Origin: Cellulophaga fucicola
Lineage (GTDB): Bacteria > Bacteroidota > Bacteroidia > Flavobacteriales > Flavobacteriaceae
Reading direction: 5' to 3'
DNA: 64,000 nucleotides
Assembly (NCBI RefSeq): GCF_900119145.1
Contig: NZ_FPIY01000002.1
Coordinates: 441,579 to 505,578 of the forward strand
Numbering within the stretch: position 1 is the stretch's first letter; every line of letters begins with the position of its first letter. A program made the translations under genes and the position numbers. Below, piece by piece: positions 9,819-18,731 of the stretch. Under the pieces are notes generated by a model. The model was not told where the DNA came from and made no database searches. It saw only the letters and a program-made list of their open reading frames with translations.

Positions 9819-11042
9819 TTATCTTACTTTTAAGGTTACAAAAGTGATAATAGCAAGTAGTATGCTCACAATCCAAAAACGGGTTACAATTTTAGTTTCG
9901 TGGTATCCTTTTTTCTGATAATGATGATGTAAAGGCGCCATTAAAAATATACGCTTACCCACACCAGAAACTTTCTTTGTATACTTAAAATATCCAACCT
10001 GTAGCATTACAGAAATAGATTCCGCAAAGAAGATTCCGCACAATACAGGGATAATTAATTCTTTACGTACAATTATTGCAATAACAGCAATAACACCACC
10101 GATTGTTAAACTACCAGTATCTCCCATAAATACACTTGCCGGATACGTATTATACCAGAGAAACCCAATAAGAGCGCCCACAAAAGCAGCTATAAAAACC
10201 ACAACTTCTCCAGATCTAGGAATAAACATTATATCTAAATAATCTGAAAATATTATGTTACCAGAAACCCAAGCAAAAATGCCCAATGTAAATACTATAA
10301 TTGCAGATGTACCCGCTGCTAAACCATCTATACCATCAGTTAAATTTGCACCGTTAGATACTGCTGTTACAATAAAAATTACAATAGGTATAAAAATTAA
10401 CCAACCATAATCTGCTGCACCATCTCCCATCCAAGAAATTAAACTTGTATAGTCTAACTCATTGTTTTTTATCAAAGGCACAGTCGTTATCATAGACTTA
10501 ATCTCTGGTACTGCTATTGGCATAACCTCAGATCCTTTTTGCACAATACCAGCTATAGCATTTTCTTTAATAGTAACTTCTGGATGAAAATAAAGTGTAC
10601 TACCTACAATAAGCCCTAATACAACCTGACCAAGTATTTTAAACTTACCCTTTAAACCCTCTTTATCCTTTTTAAATGTTTTTATATAATCATCTATAAA
10701 ACCAATAACTCCCATCCAAAGCATAGTAACTATTAGGAGTATTATATATATGTTATCTAATCTAGCAAACAGTAATACAGGAATTAAGGTTGATAAAATA
10801 ATTATTAACCCACCCATTGTTGGTGTACCAGCTTTTTGTTTTTGACCTTCTAAACCTAAATCCCTAACCGTTTCTCCAATTTGCTTTTTCTGAAGAAAAA
10901 CAATTATTTTTTTACCGTAAACAGTAGCAATCAACAACGAAACTATTATAGCCATAGCAGCTCTAAAAGTTATAAACTGAAACAAACTAGCTCCCGTTAA
11001 CTGATACTCTTTTTCTAAAAACTCAAATAAATAATATAACAT
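9819..11042 (-). CDS. mraY: Phospho-N-acetylmuramoyl-pentapeptide transferase MraY
   Basis: This polytopic enzyme makes lipid I by joining UDP-MurNAc-pentapeptide to undecaprenyl phosphate. Family motifs are [20 protein letters not shown] (catalytic Asp pair at residues 117-118), [11 protein letters not shown] (234-244), and the His-rich loop [11 protein letters not shown] near the C-terminus. At 407 residues it is about 45 longer than the Escherichia coli enzyme. The excess is a non-hydrophobic insert at about residues 153-205, between the conserved cores. The start is ATG, 26 bp after murE. Confidence 0.97.
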   Translation of the reverse strand: MLYYLFEFLEKEYQLTGASLFQFITFRAAMAIIVSLLIATVYGKKIIVFLQKKQIGETVRDLGLEGQKQKAGTPTMGGLIIILSTLIPVLLFARLDNIYIILLIVTMLWMGVIGFIDDYIKTFKKDKEGLKGKFKILGQVVLGLIVGSTLYFHPEVTIKENAIAGIVQKGSEVMPIAVPEIKSMITTVPLIKNNELDYTSLISWMGDGAADYGWLIFIPIVIFIVTAVSNGANLTDGIDGLAAGTSAIIVFTLGIFAWVSGNIIFSDYLDIMFIPRSGEVVVFIAAFVGALIGFLWYNTYPASVFMGDTGSLTIGGVIAVIAIIVRKELIIPVLCGIFFAESISVMLQVGYFKYTKKVSGVGKRIFLMAPLHHHYQKKGYHETKIVTRFWIVSILLAIITFVTLKVR

Positions 11043-11067
11043 ATATTGTTTCTTGTATAACTAGCTT

Positions 11068-12531
11068 TTACTTTTCTAAACTGGCTAATAGTTCTTTTAC
11101 AATTTTATAATCATCAAAATCTATGCGCACACCATTTGTTTCTTGGTATGTTTCATGTCCTTTGCCAGCAATAAGAATTATGTCTTTTGGCTGCGCCAAT
11201 TGACAAGCAGTTCTTATTGCTTGTTCTCTATTCTCTATAGACAACATTTTACGCGTGTTTTGCGCCTCTACACCAGCTTCTATTTCAGTTATTATTTCTG
11301 AAGGAGATTCCGTTCTAGGATTATCTGATGTAAAAATTACTTTACTGCTCATTTCTGAAGCAATATGACCCATAACCGGACGTTTTGACTTGTCTCTGTC
11401 GCCACCACACCCCACAACGGTGATAACGTCTTCATTCCCAGTCCTCAATGCATTGATAGTGTTCAGTACATTCTTTAAAGCATCCGGCGTATGAGCATAA
11501 TCTACTATGGCAGTAATATTTTTCTCTGATATATAATATTGAAATCTTCCGTCTACGTTTTCTAACTCACTTAAAAGACGCAGAACTTCCATTTTCTCTA
11601 AACCTAATAATTGTGCCGTACCATAAATAGCCAACATATTATAGGCATTAAAATCACCAATTAATTTAGACCACAATTCATTATCATCTATCTTAAGCAA
11701 TTGCCCGTTAAACTGATTTTCTAAAATCTGCGCTCTAAAATCGGCATATGTTTTTAACGCATATGTCTGCTTCTTAGCTTTTGTATTCTGAAGCATTACT
11801 GCCCCATTTTTATCATCTATATTAGTAAGCGCAAAAGCTGATTTTGGCAAACCGTCAAAAAGCATTTTTTTAGTATCCCTATACTCTGCAAATGTTTTAT
11901 GATAATCTAAATGATCATGAGATAAGTTCGTAAAAACTGCCCCCTCAAAAACCAATCCTTCAATTCTTTTTTGATGAATACCGTGAGAGCTAACTTCCAT
12001 AAAACAAAACTCTACTCCAACATCGTTCATCTCTGCTAAAGCCTTATTTATAGTTAAAGCATCTGGCGTTGTATGCGTTGCTTTAATTTCCTTATCATCT
12101 ATCATTATTTTAATAGTTGACAATAAGCCCACCTTATATCCTGCTTTTTTAAATAACTGATACAACAAACTACTAATTGTTGTTTTACCATTTGTACCAG
12201 TTACACCAACCAACTTTAAATTTTTAGAAGGATTCCCATAAAAATTAGAAGCCATTATAGCTAAAGCCGCATTACCATTATTTACTTGCACATAGGTTAC
12301 TCCATTTACTAAATTACTAGGCAAAGTCTCACAAACAATAGTATTTGCACCAGATTTTAATGCTGTATCTATATAGTTATGACCATCTACCAAAGTTCCT
12401 TTAATAGCAATAAACACATCGTCTAACCCTACTTTTCTAGAGTCAAAACAAATGGCATTAACCATAACATCTGTAGTACCGTTAACAGCAACGATACCTA
12501 CACCATACAATATGTCTTTTAATAATTTCAC
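11068..12531 (-). CDS. murE: UDP-N-acetylmuramoyl-tripeptide ligase MurE (meso-diaminopimelate type)
   Basis: MurE adds the third stem-peptide residue. The ATP loop GVTGTNGKTTISS is at residues 109-121. In the C-terminal domain the sequence reads TSDNPRTESP. The DNPR signature marks enzymes using meso-diaminopimelate rather than lysine, so the wall is probably of the usual Gram-negative A1-gamma type. Length is 487. The GTG start overlaps the ftsI stop by 4 bp. No murF is present in the cluster, as is usual in Bacteroidota. Confidence 0.97.
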   Translation of the reverse strand: MKLLKDILYGVGIVAVNGTTDVMVNAICFDSRKVGLDDVFIAIKGTLVDGHNYIDTALKSGANTIVCETLPSNLVNGVTYVQVNNGNAALAIMASNFYGNPSKNLKLVGVTGTNGKTTISSLLYQLFKKAGYKVGLLSTIKIMIDDKEIKATHTTPDALTINKALAEMNDVGVEFCFMEVSSHGIHQKRIEGLVFEGAVFTNLSHDHLDYHKTFAEYRDTKKMLFDGLPKSAFALTNIDDKNGAVMLQNTKAKKQTYALKTYADFRAQILENQFNGQLLKIDDNELWSKLIGDFNAYNMLAIYGTAQLLGLEKMEVLRLLSELENVDGRFQYYISEKNITAIVDYAHTPDALKNVLNTINALRTGNEDVITVVGCGGDRDKSKRPVMGHIASEMSSKVIFTSDNPRTESPSEIITEIEAGVEAQNTRKMLSIENREQAIRTACQLAQPKDIILIAGKGHETYQETNGVRIDFDDYKIVKELLASLEK

Positions 12532-14534
12532 GATAATTCTAACGTTATTTTAGACACTCCATTTATTGCCGTTCCATGAGCAACAGACTGTGCTTTTACT
12601 TTTCCGTTTCCTTTTACTACTACCTTAATACCCATATTCTCTAAAAGAGAAACAGCATCCATACCACTCATACCTTTTACATTAGGCACTTTGCTATATT
12701 TTTTTTGCGCACTTTTATAGTACGCCATATAATTACCATCTAAAGTTTTATTAGACACAGCCAAACCTTTAACTATATCTGTCTTAGGCGATGTTGCATA
12801 AATTTTATGCGCAACAGATTTAAATACTGGGCCAGCAACATCTGCTCCGTAAAAACCTGCTTTTTTATCTGGATCATGCACTACAACAATGCAAGAGTAT
12901 TTAGGGTCATCTGCCGGAAAATAACCCGAAAAAGAAGATATATACTGCAACTTATTTGGGTCTTTAGCTACATAATTTTTCTGCGCGGTACCTGTTTTAC
13001 CTGCCATTGAAAAATTTGGAGAATACAAGCCATGACCTGTACCTTTTTTACTCTCTACAACATTTTTTAATAGCGCTTGCACTTTCTTAACAGTTTCCTC
13101 TGAACAAATCGCAGGGTTTATTACCTCTTTATCAAACTTATAAATGGTTTTATTCCATTCCTTAACCTCTTTAATTAACCTAGGCCTAACCATTTCCCCG
13201 CCATTAGCAATAGCGTTGTAAAAAGTTAGTATTTGCAACGGCGTTAAAGACACCTCGTACCCGTGAGACATCCAAGCTAAAGAAATACCAGACCAACCTT
13301 TATCTCCTGGATACCTAATAACTGGTTTTCCTTCTCCTTTAATAGGTAAATCTAAATCCCTATTTAAATTCATCTCCATTAAACGATTCACAAACTTTTC
13401 TGGGTTATTCTTATACCCATTATGTATTACTTTAGCAAAAGCAGTGTTAGAAGAGTATTCAAAAGCTTTACCAAAAGATATTTTACCATAACCACCCCAT
13501 TTAGAGTCGCGCACAGTTCTATCATATATTTTCCAACGCCCATTTTCTGTATCTATCACGGTACTTGTGTCTGCAATTTTATCTTCTAAAGCAGTAACCA
13601 TAGACATTAACTTAAATGTAGATCCCGGCTCAGAAGACTCTCCAATTGCATAATTTAAACGCTCGTAATACGTTCCGTTAGACGAACGCCCTAGATTAGA
13701 TATAGCTTTAACCTCTCCTGTTGCTACCTCCATTACAATTACACAACCGTGATCTGCACTATATTTTTCTAGCTGCCCCAACAATGCGTGGTGCGCTATA
13801 TCTTGTATATTAATATCTATTGTAGAAACAACATCGTAACCATCTTTTGGCTCAACATCATTATCTGGCCCAATAGGCTTCCATTGTCCTTTTGCTATCT
13901 TCTGCTTTAACCTTCTTCCCTCTTCACCACGTAAATACTCTCCAAAAGCACCTTCTAAACCTACTCTTGTATAATGCCCTTCTTCGTCTACACGCTCATA
14001 ACCAACACTACGCTCTGCAATTTTCCCTAACGGATGCTCACGAACTGTTTTCTGCTCAACTATGATTCCACCTCTATTTGGACCTTTTTCAAAAAGCGGA
14101 AATTTTTTTATTTTGATGTAATCTGAATAATCCAGATTACGAGCAATAAGCTTGTATCTATTTTTATTAGATCTCGCCTTCCTTAATAGTTGCTGGTAAT
14201 ATGAAGATGACCTATTAAACATTTTACCCAACTCAATAGACAAAGGTTTTATGTTTTCATTAAAATCTGAATTACGAACCGTAACCGCATCAAACCTTAT
14301 AGTATATTTAGAAACAGATGTTGCCAACAAACTACCATCATCAGAAATTAGATTTCCTCTATTTGGCTCTATAACAAAAACACGCTCTGTACGATCCAAA
14401 GCTAATTGACGGTACTTATCGCCATCAACAAATTGTATGCTAATTAGCTTTACAGCCACTGCAATAGCAAATAGAAACAGAAAGCCTGCAACTATATACA
14501 AACGGGTTAATATATTTTTCTCTGTTGTCGGCAC
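12528..14534 (-). CDS. ftsI: Penicillin-binding protein FtsI/PBP3 with PASTA domain
   Basis: FtsI is the class B transpeptidase that cross-links septal peptidoglycan. A single N-terminal membrane anchor (about residues 12-34) is followed by the dimerisation domain and the transpeptidase domain. Active-site motifs are STFK with Ser305, SSN in EYSSNTAF, and KTG at 513-515. Residues about 610-668 form one PASTA domain (VPNVKGMSGMDAVSLLENMG), a feature of Bacteroidota and Gram-positive enzymes that is absent in Escherichia coli FtsI. Length 668. The GTG start shares its first base with the last base of the ftsL stop codon. Confidence 0.95.
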   Translation of the reverse strand: MPTTEKNILTRLYIVAGFLFLFAIAVAVKLISIQFVDGDKYRQLALDRTERVFVIEPNRGNLISDDGSLLATSVSKYTIRFDAVTVRNSDFNENIKPLSIELGKMFNRSSSYYQQLLRKARSNKNRYKLIARNLDYSDYIKIKKFPLFEKGPNRGGIIVEQKTVREHPLGKIAERSVGYERVDEEGHYTRVGLEGAFGEYLRGEEGRRLKQKIAKGQWKPIGPDNDVEPKDGYDVVSTIDINIQDIAHHALLGQLEKYSADHGCVIVMEVATGEVKAISNLGRSSNGTYYERLNYAIGESSEPGSTFKLMSMVTALEDKIADTSTVIDTENGRWKIYDRTVRDSKWGGYGKISFGKAFEYSSNTAFAKVIHNGYKNNPEKFVNRLMEMNLNRDLDLPIKGEGKPVIRYPGDKGWSGISLAWMSHGYEVSLTPLQILTFYNAIANGGEMVRPRLIKEVKEWNKTIYKFDKEVINPAICSEETVKKVQALLKNVVESKKGTGHGLYSPNFSMAGKTGTAQKNYVAKDPNKLQYISSFSGYFPADDPKYSCIVVVHDPDKKAGFYGADVAGPVFKSVAHKIYATSPKTDIVKGLAVSNKTLDGNYMAYYKSAQKKYSKVPNVKGMSGMDAVSLLENMGIKVVVKGNGKVKAQSVAHGTAINGVSKITLELS

Positions 14535-14851
14535 TATTTAACTGGTATTACTCTTATTTTCTTTGGTGGTGTTTCTGACGGATATAAGTCTCTCTTCTTT
14601 ACCTCTTCTACTATTGAAGACTCTAGTTTTAACTCTTGTAAATTAGATCGTCCGTCTAAAAATTGACTTCGTAACTCCTTAACTTCTTCACTTAAGAATG
14701 CTATTTTATGCACTTTAGCATCTGCACTGTGCGCACTAGCAATCATTAATGCAGCTAAGAAAGAAGCAAAAAGGATAAACATCCAGTTTTTAGGAGCGTC
14801 ACCACTCACTAAAAACTTACCTTTTAATATGTCTAATAATCCTTTTCTCAT
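14534..14851 (-). CDS. ftsL: FtsL-like divisome protein
   Basis: This 105-residue protein has one transmembrane helix (about residues 23-41, MFILFASFLAALMIASAHSA) and a short periplasmic helical part (about 45-85) suited to a coiled coil. It has almost no sequence signature. The call rests on size, topology and exact position between rsmH and ftsI, where FtsL lies in other dcw clusters. FtsL acts with FtsB and FtsQ to activate FtsW/FtsI. The ATG overlaps the rsmH stop by 1 bp (TAATG). Confidence 0.8.
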   Translation of the reverse strand: MRKGLLDILKGKFLVSGDAPKNWMFILFASFLAALMIASAHSADAKVHKIAFLSEEVKELRSQFLDGRSNLQELKLESSIVEEVKKRDLYPSETPPKKIRVIPVK

Positions 14852-15747
14852 TACTTACGCTCGGCAATTCTTAATTTTGCACTTCTAGCTCTATTGTTTT
14901 TAGCTATTTCTTCTTTAGATGGCACTATTAAACCACCAACTTTTTTAAATGGAACATCTATATTTCCATAAAAATCTTTCTCCGGCTCACCATCAAACTG
15001 GCCAGCTCGTATAAATCTTTTCACTAATCTATCTTCTAAAGAGTGGTAACTAATTAAACTTAATCTACCACCTGTCTCTAACAAATCTTGCGTTTGCTCC
15101 AAAAACTCTTTAATTACTTGTATTTCCTGATTTACCTCTATACGTATAGCCTGGTAAATTTGAGCAAGTATTTTATGCTCTTTAAATGCTGGTAAGTATT
15201 TTTTCAGAATCGTTTTTAATTGATCTGTAGTTTTTATACCACCATCTACTCTATTCTCTATAATAGTATTTGCCATAGCATTAGCGTTCCTTAAATCGCC
15301 ATACTGAAACAATACTTTTCTTAAATCATCATAAGAATACTGATTTACCACATCAAAAGCAGAAACCGTATTTTTTTGACTCATTCTCATATCTAAATCA
15401 GCATCAAAACGAGTAGAAAATCCTCTTTCAGCTTTATCAAACTGATGAGAAGAAACTCCAAAATCACCTAGAATCCCATCTACTTTACGAATACCGTGAA
15501 ATTTCAAAAACTGTTTTAAAAACCTAAAGTTCTCGTTAATCAACAAAAACCGGTCATCTTCTAACGCATTTGCCAAAGCATCTTCATCCTGATCAAAACC
15601 TATTAACCTTCCTTTTTCCCCTAGCCTACTCAATATTTCTTTTGAATGTCCGCCACCACCAAAGGTCACATCAACATACACTCCGTCTTCCTTAATATTA
15701 AGACCGTCTATTGATTCTTTTAATAAAACTGGATTATGATAACTCAT
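14851..15747 (-). CDS. rsmH: 16S rRNA (cytosine(1402)-N(4))-methyltransferase RsmH
   Basis: RsmH (MraW) methylates N4 of C1402 in 16S rRNA, using S-adenosylmethionine bound at the DVTFGGGGHSKEIL loop. Other family motifs are GDFGVSSHQFD, GFSTRFDADLDMRM and SLISYHSLEDRLVKRF. I place the start at the ATG at 15747 (MSYHNPVLLKES), where homologues begin, giving 298 residues; a GTG nine bases upstream is possible. Either start overlaps the end of mraZ, by 14 or 23 bp. Confidence 0.95.
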   Translation of the reverse strand: MSYHNPVLLKESIDGLNIKEDGVYVDVTFGGGGHSKEILSRLGEKGRLIGFDQDEDALANALEDDRFLLINENFRFLKQFLKFHGIRKVDGILGDFGVSSHQFDKAERGFSTRFDADLDMRMSQKNTVSAFDVVNQYSYDDLRKVLFQYGDLRNANAMANTIIENRVDGGIKTTDQLKTILKKYLPAFKEHKILAQIYQAIRIEVNQEIQVIKEFLEQTQDLLETGGRLSLISYHSLEDRLVKRFIRAGQFDGEPEKDFYGNIDVPFKKVGGLIVPSKEEIAKNNRARSAKLRIAERK

Positions 15748-16198
15748 CTTCTTCACCTCCCATTACTTCTTCTGCCAAATCCGCAAAATTTTCTGCGTCT
15801 TCCTCAATTACTTTTTCATAACTATCCTTATCCCAAATTTCAATAATATTAATAGCCGAACTCAACACCACTTCTTTAGTAATATTTGCTATTTCTATTA
15901 AATTTTTTGGAATTAAAAGACGCCCTGTGGCATCTAACTCTACAATCTTAACCCCAGCAGAAAAACGACGTATAAAGTCATTATTTTTTTTCTTGAAGCG
16001 GTTTTTCTTGTTCATCTTCTCCATTAGAAGATTCCATTCTTCCATAGGGTACAACTCTAAACAAGGCTGAAAAACAGAACGTTTTATCACAAAACCTTTA
16101 TTTAGAACACTGGCCATCTGACCCTTAAGAGCTGAAGGTACCATGACCCTACCCTTAACGTCTGCTTTGCACTCGTATGTTCCTATGAAGTTTACCAT
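15734..16198 (-). CDS. mraZ: Transcriptional regulator MraZ
   Basis: MraZ is a DNA-binding protein built from two SpoVT-AbrB-like domains. The repeats are visible at the N-terminus (ECKADVKGRVMVPSALK) and in the middle (VELDATGRLLIPKNL). In other bacteria it forms a ring and binds short direct repeats in its own promoter, regulating the dcw operon. Such repeats are present here at 16245-16270. It is the first gene of the cluster. Length 154 is normal. Confidence 0.95.
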   Translation of the reverse strand: MVNFIGTYECKADVKGRVMVPSALKGQMASVLNKGFVIKRSVFQPCLELYPMEEWNLLMEKMNKKNRFKKKNNDFIRRFSAGVKIVELDATGRLLIPKNLIEIANITKEVVLSSAINIIEIWDKDSYEKVIEEDAENFADLAEEVMGGEEDELS

Positions 16199-16228
16199 TT
16201 AAAATCAGCTGAATTTTAAAACTGATAT

Positions 16229-16236
16229 CAAAGATA
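16229..16236 (-). promoter_or_regulatory. dcw operon promoter, -7 element
   Basis: The minus strand reads TATCTTTG, an exact match to the Bacteroidota consensus TAnnTTTG, 31 bp upstream of the mraZ ATG. The region where the -33 element should fall is occupied by the GTGGTA repeats, so bound MraZ would compete with RNA polymerase. Confidence 0.7.
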
Positions 16237-16244
16237 AAAATAAT

Positions 16245-16270
16245 TACCACAAATTACCACTAAATACCAC
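16245..16270 (-). promoter_or_regulatory. Predicted MraZ operator: three GTGGTA repeats
   Basis: On the minus strand three copies of GTGGTA start exactly 10 bp apart (at 16270, 16260 and 16250). They are in phase on one DNA face and sit immediately upstream of the -7 box. MraZ of other phyla binds short G-rich direct repeats spaced one helical turn in its own promoter. That knowledge plus the position supports an autoregulatory operator; binding itself is inferred. Confidence 0.68.
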
Positions 16271-16399
16271 ATTGTTAATAAGTTTACCCACCCAAGAAGA
16301 CACTTTTAGACTAACAACCTAAAAAACAGGATGTAAAGTGGTGGTAGATTTCTAATTTTATCAATGGAAAAGAATGACAATTCTTTTTACGGAAATGCC

Positions 16400-16407
16400 T
16401 ATATTTG
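16400..16407 (+). promoter_or_regulatory. Promoter -7 element of the alpha/beta hydrolase gene
   Basis: TATATTTG matches TAnnTTTG exactly and lies 30 bp before the ATG at 16438. An alternative TTG start at 16405 would lie inside this box and is therefore unlikely. Confidence 0.6.
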
Positions 16408-16437
16408 CTACTTAATAGCATAAGAGCTATCCTATTA

Positions 16438-17202
16438 ATGGAAGAAAAGATTATTACAGAAGGCAAATACAGATATATAGAAATTGGAGAAGGTACCCCA
16501 TTAATTATTTTACATGGTTTAATGGGCGGACTAAGTAATTTTCAAGGTGTTATGGAACATTTTCCTGCAAAAGGATACAAAGTTTTAGTACCTGAATTAC
16601 CTATTTACGACAAACCTCTACTTAAAACAACTGTAAAAAGTTTTGCTAAATTTGTACAAGAATTTATTATACACAAAGGACTTACAGACGTTATTTTACT
16701 AGGTAACTCTTTGGGCGGACATATTGGATTATTACATACAAAATTACACCCAGAAACAGTAAAAGCTTTAGTTATTACAGGAAGTTCTGGATTGTACGAA
16801 AGTGCAATGGGTGATGGTTACCCAAGGAGAGGAGATTACGAGTTTATTAAGAAAAAAGCACAAGATGTTTTTTACGACCCTGAAGTTGCAACTAAGGAAA
16901 TTGTAGACGAAGTTTTTGCCACTGTTAACGACCGTATTAAACTTGTAAAAACCCTTGCTATAGCAAAAAGTGCTATTAGACACAATATGGCTAAGGATTT
17001 ACCAAAAATGAAAACACCAACTTGTATTATTTGGGGTGAAGACGATACCGTAACACCACCAGACGTAGCAAGAGATTTTGATAAACTTTTACCAAATTCT
17101 AATTTATATTGGATTGAAAAATGTGGACATGCACCAATGATGGAGCACCCAGATAAATTTAATACAATACTAGCTCAATGGTTGCAAGAGCATAAATTGT
17201 AA
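16438..17202 (+). CDS. Alpha/beta hydrolase
   Basis: This 254-residue cytoplasmic hydrolase has the alpha/beta fold. The oxyanion HG is at residues 26-27, the nucleophile elbow GNSLGG has Ser91, the acid is probably Asp203 (WGEDDTVTP), and the catalytic His is His231 (CGHAPMMEHP). The triad is therefore complete. The substrate cannot be told from sequence; ester or C-C bond cleavage are both possible in this family. I chose the ATG at 16438 over a TTG at 16405 because the latter overlaps the promoter. The gene is divergent from mraZ and followed by engB after 25 bp, probably one transcript. Confidence 0.85.
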   Translation: MEEKIITEGKYRYIEIGEGTPLIILHGLMGGLSNFQGVMEHFPAKGYKVLVPELPIYDKPLLKTTVKSFAKFVQEFIIHKGLTDVILLGNSLGGHIGLLHTKLHPETVKALVITGSSGLYESAMGDGYPRRGDYEFIKKKAQDVFYDPEVATKEIVDEVFATVNDRIKLVKTLAIAKSAIRHNMAKDLPKMKTPTCIIWGEDDTVTPPDVARDFDKLLPNSNLYWIEKCGHAPMMEHPDKFNTILAQWLQEHKL

Positions 17203-17227
17203 GCCTAACTACTAAAAACTACTACCC

Positions 17228-17848
17228 TTGAAAATAAAATCTGCTAGCTTTGTAATGAGTAACTCTAATGTTAGGACTTGCCCAAGCGATCCTATACCCG
17301 AGTATGCTTTTATTGGCAGATCTAACGTTGGTAAATCATCGTTAATAAATATGCTAATGCAAAAAAAGAGCTTAGCTAAAACTTCGGGTAGACCTGGAAA
17401 AACGCAGTTAATAAATCACTTTAGAATAAACGACAATTGGTTCCTAGTAGATTTACCTGGTTACGGCTATGCTCGTGTATCTAAAAGAGACAAAAAAACT
17501 TTTCAGAAATACATTACAGACTACTTTAAAGAAAGAGTACAACTTGTGTGCGCTTTTGTTTTAATAGACATACGCCACGAACCACAAAAAGTCGATTTAG
17601 AGTTTTTAGAATGGATGGGCGAAAATCAAATTCCGTTTGCTTTAATCTTTACAAAAGCAGATAAATTAAAACCACAAGTAATACAAAAGCAAGCAGATAA
17701 ATACATAAATGCATTACTAGATGGTATCTGGGAAGATGCGCCACAATATTTTATAACATCTTCTTCTAACAACTTAGGAAGAGAAGAAGTTTTAGAATTT
17801 ATTGGAGGTATTAATGATGAATTTTTTAAAGCTACCGCTGCTAAGTAA
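17228..17848 (+). CDS. engB: Ribosome biogenesis GTPase EngB/YihA
   Basis: EngB is a small essential GTPase involved in 50S subunit assembly. The G1 loop GRSNVGKSS is at residues 30-38, G3 is DLPGYGYA (75-82) and G4 is TKADKLKP. The start codon is TTG, supported because the conserved N-terminus (MKIKSASFVMSNS) begins there. Length 206 is typical. The 3' end overlaps the convergent hypothetical gene by 8 bp. Confidence 0.95.
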   Translation: MKIKSASFVMSNSNVRTCPSDPIPEYAFIGRSNVGKSSLINMLMQKKSLAKTSGRPGKTQLINHFRINDNWFLVDLPGYGYARVSKRDKKTFQKYITDYFKERVQLVCAFVLIDIRHEPQKVDLEFLEWMGENQIPFALIFTKADKLKPQVIQKQADKYINALLDGIWEDAPQYFITSSSNNLGREEVLEFIGGINDEFFKATAAK

Positions 17849-18215
17849 GCTCTGTTTCCTTGGCATTAATTAAATCTATTAAATCTTCTGCTTTTTTAAG
17901 CTGATTTAACTCTTCAGTTGGTATAAAATTTTTCAACACACCACTTTCATCTTTTAGAACTACTGGCAAACTTGTGTTTAAAAATTCACTTTTAGGATAC
18001 TGCTTTTTAAATTCATCCTTGTGTAAAAACTCAAATTCTAAGCTGGTTTCCTCTCTAAAATTTTTCCAAATCGTATTCTCTTTAAAGACTCCAAAAGTAA
18101 TATCACATAAATTACAATTGTAAGTAGACGGACTAAATATTTTATGAGCACTATCTAGCATAGAACTACCCAAACCAGAATTAGCATTATAAATAAACAC
18201 AATTTTTTGCGACAT
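17841..18215 (-). CDS. Conserved hypothetical protein with CxxC motif
   Basis: This is a small soluble protein of 124 residues starting MSQKIVFIYNANSGLGSSML, with a CNLC motif at residues 34-37 followed by DITFGVF. The layout (beta strand, helix, CxxC, then a conserved VLKDESG segment) loosely recalls a thioredoxin-like fold, but I cannot assign a function. Related flavobacterial proteins are sometimes labelled GTPase, without visible GTPase motifs here. The ATG at 18215 is preferred over a TTG 27 bases upstream. It is convergent with engB. Confidence 0.65.
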   Translation of the reverse strand: MSQKIVFIYNANSGLGSSMLDSAHKIFSPSTYNCNLCDITFGVFKENTIWKNFREETSLEFEFLHKDEFKKQYPKSEFLNTSLPVVLKDESGVLKNFIPTEELNQLKKAEDLIDLINAKETELT

Positions 18216-18343
18216 ACTATTACATTTTATATTGTTAGTCAAAAATCAAGAGAAGGACTTACAACACAAAACAATTAATATTTTGTTAATTTTAGCTAAT
18301 ACAATTTTTAATCCATAGCAAATAAAGTATTTTCGCAGAAGGT

Positions 18344-18658
18344 ATGAAACTAAAAGAAATTACATTATCGGTTTTTAGCCTTGTAATGATTGGGTTCCTT
18401 TTATTAGGATCGCAAAACGTACATACGCTAATTTACCACTCTGCAGATGATGATAGCGATGCTATTGTACACTGTGAGCAGTGTGATTTTATTTACACAA
18501 ACAACCACACCTCTTTTCTAGATCTAGGATACACTACTGTAAGTATACCATACATCTACACAGAAAACCATAAACCTCTTATAAGCAATTACAAAGAGCC
18601 GTATGCTAAAGATTTATTTACCTCTTATTACCTTAGCAGGCCACCGCCAACAGCTTAA
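18344..18658 (+). CDS. Small exported protein with HCxxC motif, metal-uptake cassette
   Basis: This protein of 104 residues has a single N-terminal hydrophobic segment (about 7-23) that is a signal peptide or anchor. The exported part carries HCEQC (His43, Cys44, Cys47), an acidic stretch (DDDSD) just before it, and His55. These look like metal ligands. It sits 73 bp before a TonB-dependent receptor of the zinc-receptor type and a lipoprotein, all on the same strand. A role in binding or sensing a metal in the periplasm is inferred. I do not recognise a named family. A weak promoter-like TATTTTCG lies at 18329-18336. Confidence 0.7.
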   Translation: MKLKEITLSVFSLVMIGFLLLGSQNVHTLIYHSADDDSDAIVHCEQCDFIYTNNHTSFLDLGYTTVSIPYIYTENHKPLISNYKEPYAKDLFTSYYLSRPPPTA

Positions 18659-18731
18659 TTACAACATCATTTTCTTCCTATAAATTTTATACGGAAGATT
18701 ATTTATTTTATTACATATAACACATACAATT

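Noticed and set aside
16405-16437. TTG start for the alpha/beta hydrolase
   Set aside because: It overlaps the TATATTTG promoter box; the ATG at 16438 fits the family N-terminus.
18269-18291. Zur-type operator upstream of the metal cassette
   Set aside because: The palindrome is AT-rich and imperfect; no consensus for this phylum that I can apply. Mentioned only as a possibility.
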